Notes: generated by a model not told the origin, from the letters alone. A DNA stretch of 64,000 nucleotides from Deltaproteobacteria bacterium (GCA_020632715.1 JACKFA010000011.1:302812-366811); one strand, 5' to 3'; counted from the stretch's first letter, positions 25,519 through 35,297 are shown. Numbers and translations are program-made.

Positions 25519-26949
25519 TCAGCGCGCCGGGTCGTAGCCGACGACCATCACGCGGTTCGAGGCGTCGCTCGTGACGAGGAGGCGCCCGTCCGCGGCCACG
25601 GCGACGTCCACCGGGCGGTGCGGCCAGTCGGCGCCGATGTCGCCGGCCCCGTCGTACTCGAGGAAGGGCACGGGATCCTGCGCCACGCCGCCCTCGAAGT
25701 GCACGCGCACGACCTTGTAGCCGGTCGCCGGGCTCCGGTTCCAGCTGCCGTGGAACGCGACGAACACGTCCCCCTTCACCGCCGCCGGGAACGCGTCGCC
25801 GTCGTAGAAGACGAGCCCGAGCGGCGCCGAGTGCGCCTGCATCGAGAGCGCAGGCGGCTGCACGTTCGTCGTGTCCCGGCACCACGCGTCGTCGTGCGTG
25901 CCGTCGTTCATCGAGCTCGGGTGCGCCCACATCGTGCCGCGCCCCATCCCGACACCCGCCGGGAGCTGGTACTCCGCCCAGCACCACGGGTAGCCGTGGT
26001 GCGCGCCCGCGGTCGCGAAGCGCGAGAGGAGCTCGCCCGGGTTGTCGTCGTGGATGTCGCCGCCGAGATCGCCGCGGTTCAGGTTGTCGACGCCGTTCTG
26101 CACGCCCCAGAGCACGCCGTCCGCGTCCCAGGCGAGGCCGACCTCGTTCCGGAGGCCGTCCGCGAAGACCTCGCCGCTCGCGAAGTCGAAGCCGCCCGAC
26201 GGCAGGCTCGCGAGGTCGAAGCGGCGGATCCGCGCGCGCGACGAGTCGGCGTCGACGTTTCCCGCCGACCCCACGCTCACGTAGAGCCGGCCTGCGTCGT
26301 CGACACGGAGGCTCCGCGTCGAGTGGCCGCCGCTCGGGATCGACTTCACGACCACCGTCGCCGCGCCGAGGTCCGCGCGGGCGCCGCTCGTCCACGCCCA
26401 GCGGAAGACGGTCGTCGCGCTCGACGCGTAGAGGAAGCCGTCGCGCAGCGCGATCCCGTGGTTGAGGCCGCTCGCGCCGGCGAGCTTCGCGCGCTCGGTC
26501 GCGCCGGAGACGCCGTCGCCGTCGTCGTCCCAGAGCGCCGTCACCTGCGCCTTCCCGCGCTCGACGACGAGCACCTCGCCGCTCGGCGCCACGATCATCC
26601 CGCGCGGGTCGTCGAGCCCGCTCGCCCAGGTCGCCGCGCAGTAGCCCGCCGGCACGTCCGCGTGCGCGAGCGCCGCCGCCGCCGGGAAGTCGCAGGTGCC
26701 CTCACCGCCGCCGCCGTCGGGCACCTCGGTGTCCGCGATGAGCGTGTCGCCGGCGCCGTCGCTCTCCGTGTCAGCGACCAGCGTGTCGGCCGCGGTGTCC
26801 GCGACGGCCGTGTCGGCGACGACCGTGTCCGCGACGGCCGTATCGGCCGCGAGCGTGTCCGTGGCGCCGTTCCCGGCGTCGTCGCCGCACGCGGCGAGGG
26901 CCACGGCGACGGTGGTGATGGCGATGATGCCGACGGCTGGGCTCTTCAA
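25519..26949 (-). CDS. Sorbosone-dehydrogenase-like PQQ beta-propeller lipoprotein
   Basis: A 476-residue lipoprotein. The TTG start at 26949 has GGAGGT at ideal spacing and gives MKSPAVGIIAITTVAVALAACGDD; there is no nearer ATG. An Asp/Thr linker leads to a six-bladed propeller of the L-sorbosone/glucose dehydrogenase type: GLDDPRGMIVAPSGEVLVVERG, GLNHGIALRDGFLYASS, FADGLRNEVGLAWD, AFHGSWNRSPATGYKVVRV, then RPVDVAVAADGRLLVTSD. Family members use PQQ to oxidise sugars, but many myxobacterial paralogues have unknown substrates. The TTG overlaps the TGA of the transporter (TTGA), so they are coupled. Confidence 0.86.
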   Translation of the reverse strand: MKSPAVGIIAITTVAVALAACGDDAGNGATDTLAADTAVADTVVADTAVADTAADTLVADTESDGAGDTLIADTEVPDGGGGEGTCDFPAAAALAHADVPAGYCAATWASGLDDPRGMIVAPSGEVLVVERGKAQVTALWDDDGDGVSGATERAKLAGASGLNHGIALRDGFLYASSATTVFRWAWTSGARADLGAATVVVKSIPSGGHSTRSLRVDDAGRLYVSVGSAGNVDADSSRARIRRFDLASLPSGGFDFASGEVFADGLRNEVGLAWDADGVLWGVQNGVDNLNRGDLGGDIHDDNPGELLSRFATAGAHHGYPWCWAEYQLPAGVGMGRGTMWAHPSSMNDGTHDDAWCRDTTNVQPPALSMQAHSAPLGLVFYDGDAFPAAVKGDVFVAFHGSWNRSPATGYKVVRVHFEGGVAQDPVPFLEYDGAGDIGADWPHRPVDVAVAADGRLLVTSDASNRVMVVGYDPAR

Positions 26950-27992
26950 GTCGCACCTCCTGGTCCGGCGGACGAGGCTGGCTTCTCCGGCGCCTCGATG
27001 CAAGGGTCGGCCACGGGCGCCCGCCGCCCCCAGCGCTCCGCGAGCACGCCGCAGACCAAGAGCTGCAGCGGGTGATAGACCATGATGGGCAAGAGGATGA
27101 CGCCGAGCCCGGGGTGCCCGGCGAAGAGCACCTTCGCCATCGGCACGCCGGCGGCGAGCGTCTTCTTCGAGCCGCAGAAGACGGCCGCGACGCGGTCCTC
27201 GTGGGGGAAGCGCAGCGCGCGCGCCGCGACGTTCGTGAACCCGAGCGCGAGCGCGAAGAGGGCCGCGGCGATGGCGAGCACGAGCAGCACCTGCGCCGCC
27301 CCCTGCTGCGCCCAGACGTCCGCCGCGAACGACGCGCAGAACGACGTGTAGACCATCAGCAGGATGGCGACGCGGTCGACCGTCGCGACCGCCTTCCGGT
27401 GGCGCTCGACCCACCGCCCGAGGAGCGGGCGGGCGAGCTGCCCGGCGACGAGCGGCACGATGAGCCACAGGACGAGGTCCACGACGACCGGCCCGAGCGC
27501 CGGCGGCTCCCCCATCGCGTCCCACACGGCCGCCATCCAGAGCGGCGTCAGCGCGACGCCGATGACGCTCGAGAGGGTCGCGTTGAACACGGCGCCCGCC
27601 ACGTTCCCGCGCGCCGCGGCCGTGAACGCGACCGACGACGACACCGTCGACGGCAGCGCGCAGAGGAAGAAGAGCCCGAGGCGGAGCTCGGCCGGGACGC
27701 CGTCGCCGAGCAGCGCGAGCAGCGCGAGCCCGAGGAGCGGGAAGAGCAGGAACGTCGTCCCCTGCACGACGAGGTGCAGCGGCCAGCGCATCGTGCCGGC
27801 GCGCAGCGCGGCGAACGAGAGGCCGACGCCGTGGAGGAAGAAGACCGCCGCCACGCCGGCCTTCGTGAGGAGCTCCGGGTGGAGCCAGCCGCCGGGCGCG
27901 CCGGGGCCCGGGAGCGCCCACGCGAGCAGCGTCGTCGCCACCATCGCCGGCAGGAACCAGTCCAGCCGCCGCCCTCCGCCCGCCTGTGCCAC
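26946..27992 (-). CDS. SBF-like (bile acid:sodium symporter superfamily) transporter
   Basis: A 348-residue integral membrane protein with about ten helices. It belongs to the SBF-like CPA family (YfeH/PF13593 type), judging from LLTKAGVAAVFFLHGVGLS, LCALPSTVSSSVAFTAAARGN, and VAAVFCGSKKTLAAGVPMAKVLF, with the characteristic Gly-Ser-Lys-Lys-Thr. Substrate is uncertain (organic anions or sodium-coupled solute). Start is GTG 27992 behind GGAGG. The stop overlaps the TTG start of the sorbosone-dehydrogenase-like gene, so a link between sugar oxidation and transport is plausible. Confidence 0.88.
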   Translation of the reverse strand: MAQAGGGRRLDWFLPAMVATTLLAWALPGPGAPGGWLHPELLTKAGVAAVFFLHGVGLSFAALRAGTMRWPLHLVVQGTTFLLFPLLGLALLALLGDGVPAELRLGLFFLCALPSTVSSSVAFTAAARGNVAGAVFNATLSSVIGVALTPLWMAAVWDAMGEPPALGPVVVDLVLWLIVPLVAGQLARPLLGRWVERHRKAVATVDRVAILLMVYTSFCASFAADVWAQQGAAQVLLVLAIAAALFALALGFTNVAARALRFPHEDRVAAVFCGSKKTLAAGVPMAKVLFAGHPGLGVILLPIMVYHPLQLLVCGVLAERWGRRAPVADPCIEAPEKPASSAGPGGAT

Positions 27993-28103
27993 GTCCCCCC
28001 TCCTCGAGCCCCGCCCGAGCCTCGTTCCTGCCTCACTTTGGGTTCGAAATCCCGCGCTTTGTGATTAGCTTCGAGCATTCGCGCGCTCAGGGAGGAGACC
28101 GAG

Positions 28104-29843
28104 ATGCTCGAGGCCGGCCAGACCTTCGGGAGCTACGTGCTCGTCGAGCCCCTCGGCCGCGGCGGCATGGGCGAGGTGTGGGTCGCGCGGCACGCGCTCC
28201 TCGACCGCCCCGCGGCGCTCAAGGTGATCCGCAACGCCGACCTCGCCGACACCGCCACGGGCGGCGTCCTCGGCGCCCGCTTCGCCCGCGAGGCGCGCGC
28301 GGCCGCCGGGCTCAGCTCGCCGCACACCGTGCGGATCTTCGACTTCGGCACGACCGCGGACGACGCCTTCTACTACGCCATGGAGCTCCTCGACGGCATC
28401 GACCTCCGCGCGATGGTCGAGCGCTTCGGCCCGCTGCCCCCCGAGCGCGTCGTGCGCTTCCTGCTCCTCGCCTGCGAGTCCCTCGCCGAGGCGCACCGCG
28501 CCGGCCTCGTCCACCGCGACGTGAAGCCCGCGAACCTCTTCGCGAGCCGCGCGGGCGTGCGCGTCGACTTCCTGAAGGTGCTCGACTTCGGCCTCGTGAA
28601 GTCGCTCGAGGGCGCGCGCGAGGACACGCAGCTCACCTCGGCGGGCGCGACCGCCGGCTCCCCCGCGTTCATGGCGCCCGAGGTCGCGATGGGCGAGGCG
28701 ATCGACGCCCGCACCGACCTCTACGGCCTCGGCTGCGTCGCCTTCTGGCTCCTCACGGGGCAGCTCCTCTTCGACGAGCGCACGGCCGTCCGCACGCTCA
28801 TGGCGCACGTCGGCACCGCCCCGCGCGCGCCCTCGGCGGCGCTCGGAGCCCCGCTCCCGGCGGGCCTCGACGAGGTCGTCCTCGCCTGCCTCGCGAAGCG
28901 CCCGGACGACCGCCCCGCCTCCGCCGAGGACCTCGCCCGCCGCCTGCGCGACGTCGCGCTCGCGTCGCCGTGGACGGACGCCCGCGCCGAGGCGTGGTGG
29001 CGCGAGCACCTGCCGGATCCGCGCGCGGTCCCGGAGCTGCCGACGGAGCTCCCCGCCCTCACGTCGGCGCGCGCGCCGACACCCGCGGTCGTCCCGCCGT
29101 TGCAGGCGCGCGCCGCGGCTGCCGCGCCGACAGCCGCTGCCCCGGCCGGCGCGGACCTCGCCGCCTCGCGCGTGCCGCGGGCCCCGAAGGCGCCGTTCGA
29201 GGCGCGCCGCGACGCAGCGGTCGGGCAGCTCCAGGAGGCGTTCGGCCAGGGGGACCTCTCGCTCAGCGAGTACGACCAGCGCGTCGACCTCGCCGAGCGC
29301 GCGCGCGACGAGCGCGAGCTGCAGGTGCTCGTGACCGATCTCCCGCACCTCCCGGCGGTGGTCGACGCGCCGCGGGCGCCGGTGCCCGCGGTCGTGCCGG
29401 CCGCGCAGGCCGGGCTCGCCGCCCCCCCGATGAAGAAGTGGAAGCGGTTCATCGCGATCTTCAGCGGCAAGGACGCCCGCTCGAAGTGGCGCGTGCCCGA
29501 GCACGTGCGCGCGGTGGCCGTCTTCGGCGGCATCGAGCTCGACCTGCGGCGGGCGGAGCTGACGACCGCCGTGACGACCTTCCACTGCACGGCCGTCTTC
29601 GGCGGCATCAACCTCACCGTCCCGCCCGGGATGCGCGTGGAGGTCGACGGCGTCGGCGTCTTCGGCGCGTTCGACCACGTCGGCAGCGACGCCGACGTGG
29701 CGGACGAGGGGCCGATCGTCCGCGTCACCGGCGCCGCCGTCTTCGGCGGGGTGTCGGTCGTCGAGAAGGGCGTCGACGAGAAGTGGCAGCTCCCGTGGAA
29801 GCGGCACCGGGGCCGCGATCGCCACCGAACCCGCTCGCGCTGA
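28104..29843 (+). CDS. Ser/Thr kinase fused to DUF1707 and LiaF-like domain
   Basis: A 579-residue protein. Kinase domain 8-284 has Gly loop LGRGGMGEVW, Lys40, HRD 138-140 with VKPAN, DFG 161-163 and APE, all intact. Residues 366-414 match the DUF1707 pattern (a basic helix, GDLSLSEYDQRVDLAERARDERELQVLVTDLP). Residues 447-556 carry repeated short strands AVFGG or VFGAF, the LiaF C-terminal (cell-wall-active antibiotic response) pattern. I see no transmembrane helix. DUF1707-LiaF proteins usually lack a kinase, so this is an unusual fusion. SD GGAGGAG precedes the ATG. A Ser/Thr-linked envelope-stress sensor is the inferred role. Confidence 0.85.
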   Translation: MLEAGQTFGSYVLVEPLGRGGMGEVWVARHALLDRPAALKVIRNADLADTATGGVLGARFAREARAAAGLSSPHTVRIFDFGTTADDAFYYAMELLDGIDLRAMVERFGPLPPERVVRFLLLACESLAEAHRAGLVHRDVKPANLFASRAGVRVDFLKVLDFGLVKSLEGAREDTQLTSAGATAGSPAFMAPEVAMGEAIDARTDLYGLGCVAFWLLTGQLLFDERTAVRTLMAHVGTAPRAPSAALGAPLPAGLDEVVLACLAKRPDDRPASAEDLARRLRDVALASPWTDARAEAWWREHLPDPRAVPELPTELPALTSARAPTPAVVPPLQARAAAAAPTAAAPAGADLAASRVPRAPKAPFEARRDAAVGQLQEAFGQGDLSLSEYDQRVDLAERARDERELQVLVTDLPHLPAVVDAPRAPVPAVVPAAQAGLAAPPMKKWKRFIAIFSGKDARSKWRVPEHVRAVAVFGGIELDLRRAELTTAVTTFHCTAVFGGINLTVPPGMRVEVDGVGVFGAFDHVGSDADVADEGPIVRVTGAAVFGGVSVVEKGVDEKWQLPWKRHRGRDRHRTRSR

Positions 29844-29871
29844 CCCCACGACGACCACCGACGAGCCCACC

Positions 29872-31296
29872 ATGAAGCCCTTGGCACTACTCGCGCGCAT
29901 CCTCCTCCTCGGCGCCGCGCTCCTCGCCGCCTGCGGCGACGACGCCGCCACGAACACGGACACGAGCCCCGACGCCGCCGCGGACACGCTCTCCCCGGTC
30001 GACACGGCCGACGACACCGGCGCCGACGATGTCGGCGACACGGACACGGACACGGACACGGCCGACACCGCCGACGCGTCCGCCGACGCGGCCGCCGACG
30101 CGGCGGACGCCGGCCCCGACGTGGTCTTCGACGTCGAGGAGCCCACGGACGCGCTCCCCGAGCTGACCGGCGCCGTCACGCTCACCCTCGGCGCGGACGA
30201 CGGCAGCACGCGCGTCCAGCCGAGCGTCGCGCTCGGCGCGGACGGGCGCCTCGCGGTCGCCTACACGGGCAAGGCCGGCGAGGACCTCGGGATCTTCGTC
30301 GGCGTCTACGACGCCACGGGCGCGCTCGGCGAGGTCGTGGCCCCCTACGTCGTGAACGTCGACGATCGCGGCCTCCAGAACGAGCCCGTCGTCTGCGCGC
30401 TGCGGCCGAGCGCCGGCTACGTCGTCGGCTGGTCGAGCGACACGCAGGAGGTCGGCCCCGACGGCGAGAACGACGAGATCCGCTTCCGCCTCCTCGACGC
30501 GACCGGCCGCCCCGCCTCGGGCGACGACGTGCGCGTCTACACCGCGCGCCCTGGGAACCACTGGCTCCTCGCCCTCGCCTGCCGCCCCGACGGCGGCGGC
30601 TTCGCGGTCGCCGGGGTGCGCCCCTCCGCCGACGCCGGGAAGGGCTTCGCCGCCTTCGTGCAGCGCTTCGGCGACGACGGCGCCGCGGACGGCGAGCCCA
30701 TCGAGCTCCTCCCGGGCTCCCAGGGGCAGCTCGTGCCGGTCGTCGGCGCGGCGGCGGGCGGCGATCTCGTCGTCGCGTGGGAGGAGTACGAGCAGGACGG
30801 CTTCTTCACGAAGACGCTCGCGCGCGCGGTGCCGGCGCCGCCGGCCGGGCTCGGCGACGTCGTCACGCTCGCGCAGGTGTCGCTGACCGACGTCGGCGGC
30901 GCCTTCCTCGCGGTCGACCCGGCCGACGCCGGGCGCTACGTGGGCGGCGGGGTCGCCGGCGGGCGGCTCCGGCTCGGGCACGTGGTGGACGGGGTGCGCA
31001 CGGCGCTCGCGTTGCCCGAGTCCTCGGCGACGCCCGTCCCGACGGCCGCGCTCGCGGCGGCGGGCGACGATCGCTACGTCATCGTCTACCTCGACGGCCT
31101 GAGCGGGGACGTGGACGCGAAGCTCGCCTACATCCGCGACGGCGCGGTCGAGGCGCCGGCGACGCTCGGCACGGGGCGCTTCCTCGCCGCGTACCAGCCG
31201 GCCGTGGACGTGCGCAACGGGCGCGTCGTCGCGGCGTGGACCGAGTCGCGCGGCGGCACCGCCTACGCGATCCGCCTGTCACTTTTTCGGAGGTAG
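29872..31296 (+). CDS. Asp/Thr-linker lipoprotein with beta-propeller-like domain
   Basis: A 474-residue lipoprotein. Lipobox LLAAC is followed by a 70-residue Asp/Thr/Ala linker. The rest is repeating four-strand segments with a regular pattern (LAVAYTGKAGEDLGIFVGVYD, GYVVGWSSDTQEVGPDGENDEIRFRLLD, DLVVAWEEYEQDGFF), typical of a propeller of six or more blades. No PQQ or kelch signature is clear. It starts 28 bases after the kinase stop, so the kinase and this lipoprotein are probably one operon. Function is unknown. Codon third positions shift from C-ending toward G-ending along the gene. Confidence 0.8.
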   Translation: MKPLALLARILLLGAALLAACGDDAATNTDTSPDAAADTLSPVDTADDTGADDVGDTDTDTDTADTADASADAAADAADAGPDVVFDVEEPTDALPELTGAVTLTLGADDGSTRVQPSVALGADGRLAVAYTGKAGEDLGIFVGVYDATGALGEVVAPYVVNVDDRGLQNEPVVCALRPSAGYVVGWSSDTQEVGPDGENDEIRFRLLDATGRPASGDDVRVYTARPGNHWLLALACRPDGGGFAVAGVRPSADAGKGFAAFVQRFGDDGAADGEPIELLPGSQGQLVPVVGAAAGGDLVVAWEEYEQDGFFTKTLARAVPAPPAGLGDVVTLAQVSLTDVGGAFLAVDPADAGRYVGGGVAGGRLRLGHVVDGVRTALALPESSATPVPTAALAAAGDDRYVIVYLDGLSGDVDAKLAYIRDGAVEAPATLGTGRFLAAYQPAVDVRNGRVVAAWTESRGGTAYAIRLSLFRR

Positions 31297-31349
31297 CGCG
31301 TTTACCCATCGCGTGCCCGGGGTCCTCACTCCGGGAATGCGCCCTTCGT

Positions 31350-31374
31350 GGAACCTTTCGCGCGAAGAGCCGTC
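31350..31374 (+). promoter_or_regulatory. ECF-type promoter GGAAC-N16-CGTC
   Basis: GGAAC (31350-31354) and CGTC (31371-31374), with a 16-base spacer, match the ECF sigma consensus. Transcription would begin near 31381, which argues that the GTG at 31348 and ATG at 31378 are not the starts of the following gene. Confidence 0.5.
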
Positions 31375-31443
31375 AGTATGGACTCGCCCGACGCGCCCGC
31401 GCGTTCGGCGGGCATCGGGAGACCGGAGAAGGCGGTGGGAGCC

Positions 31444-33924
31444 ATGCGGAGACCGTGGGTGATTGGGCTCGGAGTGGTCGCGGTCGGCGCGCTCGCCGCC
31501 TGGCTCCTCGGCGCCTCGGACGCCGCCGCCCCCGTGGCCGGTGGCACGCGCGCGCCCGGGGCGTCGGCGCCGGACATCGCGTCGGCGCCGCTCTCGGGGC
31601 CGGTCGACCTCCACCAGCACCCGCTCGCGGTCACGGTCCTCGGCTGCCGGAACCAGCCGGCGGCCGGCGCGCACGTCGTGGCGCTCGTGGGCGAGCGCTC
31701 CTACGCGGCGACCTCGGACCGCGAGGGGCGCGCGACGGTGCTCGTGCCCGACGACGCGGGCGCGGTCGTCGTGAGCGCGCGGATCGGGCGCCACACGAGC
31801 GACGGCGTGCCGGCGTCGGGCGCGGCGGTCGAGGTGAACGCGTGCCCGGGCGCGTCCGTGCACGGGCGGGTGGTCGATCAGGACGGCGCCGCCGTGGTGG
31901 GCGCGCTCATCGCGCTCACGAGCGAGGACGGGAGCTACGTCGACGAGGTCGTGAGCGACGACGAGGGCGCCTACGCGCTCGCGGACGCCCAGCTCGACGG
32001 GCGCGGGCTCGTGGTCGAGGGGCCGGACGGGCCGTCGCCGCGCGCGCTCGCGCCGCTCTCGGCGGCGGAGGATCGCGAGGTCGACCTGGTCGTGGGCGAG
32101 CTGCGCGACGTGGTCGGCTGGGTGCTCGACATGAACGGCGAGCCGCAGCCCGGCGTGGTCGTGACGATGCGCGCCGAGAAGTTCGAGTCCGCCTGGGTCG
32201 CCATCACGGGGCCGGGCGGCGACTTCCGCTTCGCCAACGCGCCTGCGACGCCGGTGCGCGTGGACGCCGACGGCGGCGAGCTCGGCCTCGCGTCGGCGCG
32301 CCTCGCGGGGTCGTCGGCGCCGCGGCGCGAGGTGGACCTCGTGCTCGAGCCGATGGGCAGCATCACGGTCTTCGGGCCCGAGAAGGGCGGCGGCGCCGTG
32401 GCCGTCGTGCGCTGCTTCGACGCGCGCTACCACGGCACCGACGACCTCTACACCGACGACCTCGACGCGACCTTCACGGAGACCGACGGGAGCCCGCAGG
32501 TCGACCTCGACGACGGCGGCGGGGACGTGCTCGACAGCTCGGACATCCAGCCGTCGATGGACGAGATGTTCACGACGATGGCGGAGGGGCTCAGGGGCTT
32601 CGACCGCGACGAGCCCGTGGAGAGCGTCAAGCGCGTGATGCTCACGATGATGAAGGCGCACGGCGGGGTGGCGGCGGAGCTCGGCGGCGACGGCGTCGAC
32701 TACGAGAGCATCGCGGAGATGACGGCGAAGGAGCTCGTCGAGTCCTCGCCGGAGGTGGTCGACCTGTTCGCGAAGGTCGCGAACATGCTCGAGAGCGGCT
32801 ACGAGCCGCGCGAGGCGTTCGAGCAGGTGGGGCGCGAGATGGGGATGGGCTCCCCCGACGACTACGAGGGAGACGCGCCGCCCGAGGAGCTGCCGGAGGC
32901 TCAGGCGGGCGAGGCGTGGACGGAGACCCCGCCGCCGGAGGCCGTGGAGGAGCGGGGCCACGTGCTCCTGAACGACGACGGGGCGGTGGTCGAGCCGGCG
33001 CAGAGCGGGCCGCTCGAGCCGGAGATCGTGGCCGAGGATGGCGCTGTGCTCGAGTACCCCGACTACGCGGCGCAGGACGTCTACATGCCGCCCACCGACG
33101 CGATGACGATGCCCGAGGAGGATCGGCGCGCGGTGGCGACGCGCGGGCCGCTGGGCGCGCGAATGATGGTGCGCGCGTCCTACGCCTACCAGGTGCACAT
33201 CAAGTACGCCGACGGGACCGAGCTCTTCTGCGGGCGGGTCTTCGTCGACCCCGGCGCGGACGCGGTCGTGCGCTGCGGGGCCGAGGAGGGCGAGGGGCAC
33301 GTCGTCGGGCGCGTCGTCGACACGAAGGGCGCGCCGATCGCGGGGATCATGGTGTCGGAGGGGATGGGCGAGGCGACGACGGGGCCGGACGGGCGCTTCG
33401 ACCTGACGATGAAGCTCTGGTCGACGTCGGAGGCGTTCCTCACGGCGACGGATCCGTCGGGGGCGTTCGCGGCGTCGTCGCTGCGCAACATCAACGCGAC
33501 GGCGGGCGAGGTGACGGAGGTCGGGGATCTCGTCATGCGGCGCCCGGAGGAGGCGCCGGTCGGGAGCCCGACGGCGGACTTCGGCGGGATCGGGGGGCTC
33601 GTGGCGCTCGACGAGACGGGGCTCCGCCTCGACGACCTCGAGCCGGACAGCCCGCTCGCCCTCGCGGGGGCCGAGCGGGGCGACGTGATCACGATGGTGG
33701 ACGGCGTGTCGGCCGCCGAGCTCTCGATGGACGAGCTCCTCGTGCGCCTCCGGGGCGAGGTCGGCTCGCACGTGCAGGTGCGCCTCCGGAACAGCGCCGG
33801 CGAGGTCTACGAGCTCGACCTCGAGCGGGCGATGATCCAGGTCGGACCGGACAAATGGTCGCGTCTCGACGCGTACGACAGGTACGATGGGGGCGACGAG
33901 GACCTGCCCCAGTTCGAGTACTGA
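31444..33924 (+). CDS. Membrane-anchored carboxypeptidase-regulatory/PDZ protein
   Basis: About 826 residues from ATG 31444 (MRRPWVIGLGVVAVGALAAWLLG signal anchor). An ATG at 31378 or GTG at 31348 would extend it but lie over the promoter. Three to four carboxypeptidase-regulatory-like beta domains occupy the first half. A long Glu-rich region of low complexity follows, with helices such as MKAHGGVAAELGGDGV. A further regulatory domain (GHVVGRVVDTKGAPIAGIMVSEG) and a C-terminal PDZ domain (LRLDDLEPDSPLALAGAERGDVITMVDGVS) close it. It probably acts as a periplasmic scaffold or peptide-binding protein. No protease motif is visible. The gene belongs to the run that continues with the FHA protein. 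Confidence 0.75.
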   Translation: MRRPWVIGLGVVAVGALAAWLLGASDAAAPVAGGTRAPGASAPDIASAPLSGPVDLHQHPLAVTVLGCRNQPAAGAHVVALVGERSYAATSDREGRATVLVPDDAGAVVVSARIGRHTSDGVPASGAAVEVNACPGASVHGRVVDQDGAAVVGALIALTSEDGSYVDEVVSDDEGAYALADAQLDGRGLVVEGPDGPSPRALAPLSAAEDREVDLVVGELRDVVGWVLDMNGEPQPGVVVTMRAEKFESAWVAITGPGGDFRFANAPATPVRVDADGGELGLASARLAGSSAPRREVDLVLEPMGSITVFGPEKGGGAVAVVRCFDARYHGTDDLYTDDLDATFTETDGSPQVDLDDGGGDVLDSSDIQPSMDEMFTTMAEGLRGFDRDEPVESVKRVMLTMMKAHGGVAAELGGDGVDYESIAEMTAKELVESSPEVVDLFAKVANMLESGYEPREAFEQVGREMGMGSPDDYEGDAPPEELPEAQAGEAWTETPPPEAVEERGHVLLNDDGAVVEPAQSGPLEPEIVAEDGAVLEYPDYAAQDVYMPPTDAMTMPEEDRRAVATRGPLGARMMVRASYAYQVHIKYADGTELFCGRVFVDPGADAVVRCGAEEGEGHVVGRVVDTKGAPIAGIMVSEGMGEATTGPDGRFDLTMKLWSTSEAFLTATDPSGAFAASSLRNINATAGEVTEVGDLVMRRPEEAPVGSPTADFGGIGGLVALDETGLRLDDLEPDSPLALAGAERGDVITMVDGVSAAELSMDELLVRLRGEVGSHVQVRLRNSAGEVYELDLERAMIQVGPDKWSRLDAYDRYDGGDEDLPQFEY

Positions 33925-34076
33925 TCGAGGTCGGGGCGACGGAGCGCTCAAGAATGCGCGGCGCCGGACCGTTGTGCGGGGTCGAGGCGCGTCTCTGGAT
34001 CCGTCTCCGCGTCGGTTACGCACGAATGAAGCCGGAGGGGCCCGTGTTGAGGGCCTCGATGGGAGACTCGACCGCC

Positions 34077-35189
34077 ATGAACGTCATCGCCCTGCCCCGC
34101 CGACCTGCCGCCCGCCCGTGGTGGCTCTCGGTGCTGCGCGGGCCGTTCGGGCCGCAGGCGTTCTACCTCGGCGCGGGCGCGCACGTCGTCGGCGGCGCCT
34201 GGCCCTGCGACGTCTCGTTCGGCGCGGGCTCCGGGCTCACGCACGGCGTCGCGCCGCACGAGCTCGCGCTCCGGAACGACGGCGACACGCTGCGCTACGC
34301 GGCCCTCCCGGGGGCGCGGGTCGAGCTGAACGGCGCGCGCGGGACGGGCGGCACGCTCGAGGAGGGCGACATCCTGCGGATCGGCGCCGGGAGCGCGACG
34401 CTCTGCGTGACGCGCGACACGCCGGCCTTCGACGTGCCGGAGACGCTCGCGTCGTCGGCGGTCTTGATGCCGGACGGGACGCTCTTCGACGCGCCGCTGC
34501 GCGCCGGCGACACGCTCATCGGGCGGGCGCCCGAGTGCGACGTGGTGATCGACCACCCGTCGGTCGCGCCGCACCACGCGCTCATCCGCAGCATGGGGCC
34601 GCTCGTGCGCGTCCTGAACCTGCACCCGAGCATCCCCATCCGCATCGGCGACAGCACGGTGGGTGCTGTGCACACCTTCGTGCGCGAGGCGCCGGGGCCG
34701 ATCGCCATCGAGGTGGGCGCGGCGCGGATCTTCATGGCGCCGCCGCGGATCTGGCCGGCCGCGAGCGCGCCGCGCGACGGGCTCGGGCGCTGGGCGCACA
34801 GGACGGAGCACGGCTTCGTCGTGTCGCACGACCCGTACGGCGTCTTCGCGGCGCTCGTGCAGGCGGCCGGGGAGGAGCGCGCGGCGGTGGCGCGCTGCAT
34901 CGAGCGGAGCGAGCCCCTCGAGGCCGCGAGCGTCGACTGCAAGCCGCTGGTCGCCCCGTGCGACGCCGACCGCGCCGTGCTCGCGGCGCGCCCGCTCGCC
35001 GAGCCGTGGCTCGTGCTGCTGCCGTTCGTGCCGAGCCGACCGCTCGCGCCGCGGCGGGCGCTCATCGACGGGCCGGAGCTGCGGAGCCTCCTGCGGCAGG
35101 CGCTCGGGACGAAGCTCGCGCGGGCGCGGCGGCGCCGGCGGGTGCGGACGGTGCGCGCGGAGAGCTGGATCCCGCTCGTCGGGAGCTGA
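34077..35189 (+). CDS. Tandem FHA-domain protein
   Basis: A 370-residue protein. The first FHA-like domain (about 28-112) lacks the usual Arg and looks degenerate (FYLGAGAHVVGG). The second (about 128-200) keeps LIGRAPECDVVID, PSVAPHHALI and the Asn turn, so it should bind phospho-Thr. The C-terminal 150 residues are helical and end in a basic tail (Arg-rich). No membrane segment is visible. ATG 34077 follows GGGAGA; an ATG at 34026 is possible. The pseudokinase lies 229 bases downstream across a long hairpin. A Ser/Thr phosphorylation reader is the likely role. Confidence 0.8.
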   Translation: MNVIALPRRPAARPWWLSVLRGPFGPQAFYLGAGAHVVGGAWPCDVSFGAGSGLTHGVAPHELALRNDGDTLRYAALPGARVELNGARGTGGTLEEGDILRIGAGSATLCVTRDTPAFDVPETLASSAVLMPDGTLFDAPLRAGDTLIGRAPECDVVIDHPSVAPHHALIRSMGPLVRVLNLHPSIPIRIGDSTVGAVHTFVREAPGPIAIEVGAARIFMAPPRIWPAASAPRDGLGRWAHRTEHGFVVSHDPYGVFAALVQAAGEERAAVARCIERSEPLEAASVDCKPLVAPCDADRAVLAARPLAEPWLVLLPFVPSRPLAPRRALIDGPELRSLLRQALGTKLARARRRRRVRTVRAESWIPLVGS

Positions 35190-35297
35190 CCGGGGCGCCG
35201 AGGGACGCGACGATCGCGTCGGTGACGAGGTCGTCCGGGTTTCTCGGGCGGTGCGCTCAAGTTTCGGTGGGGACGGCCGAACGTCATCGTATGCCGC

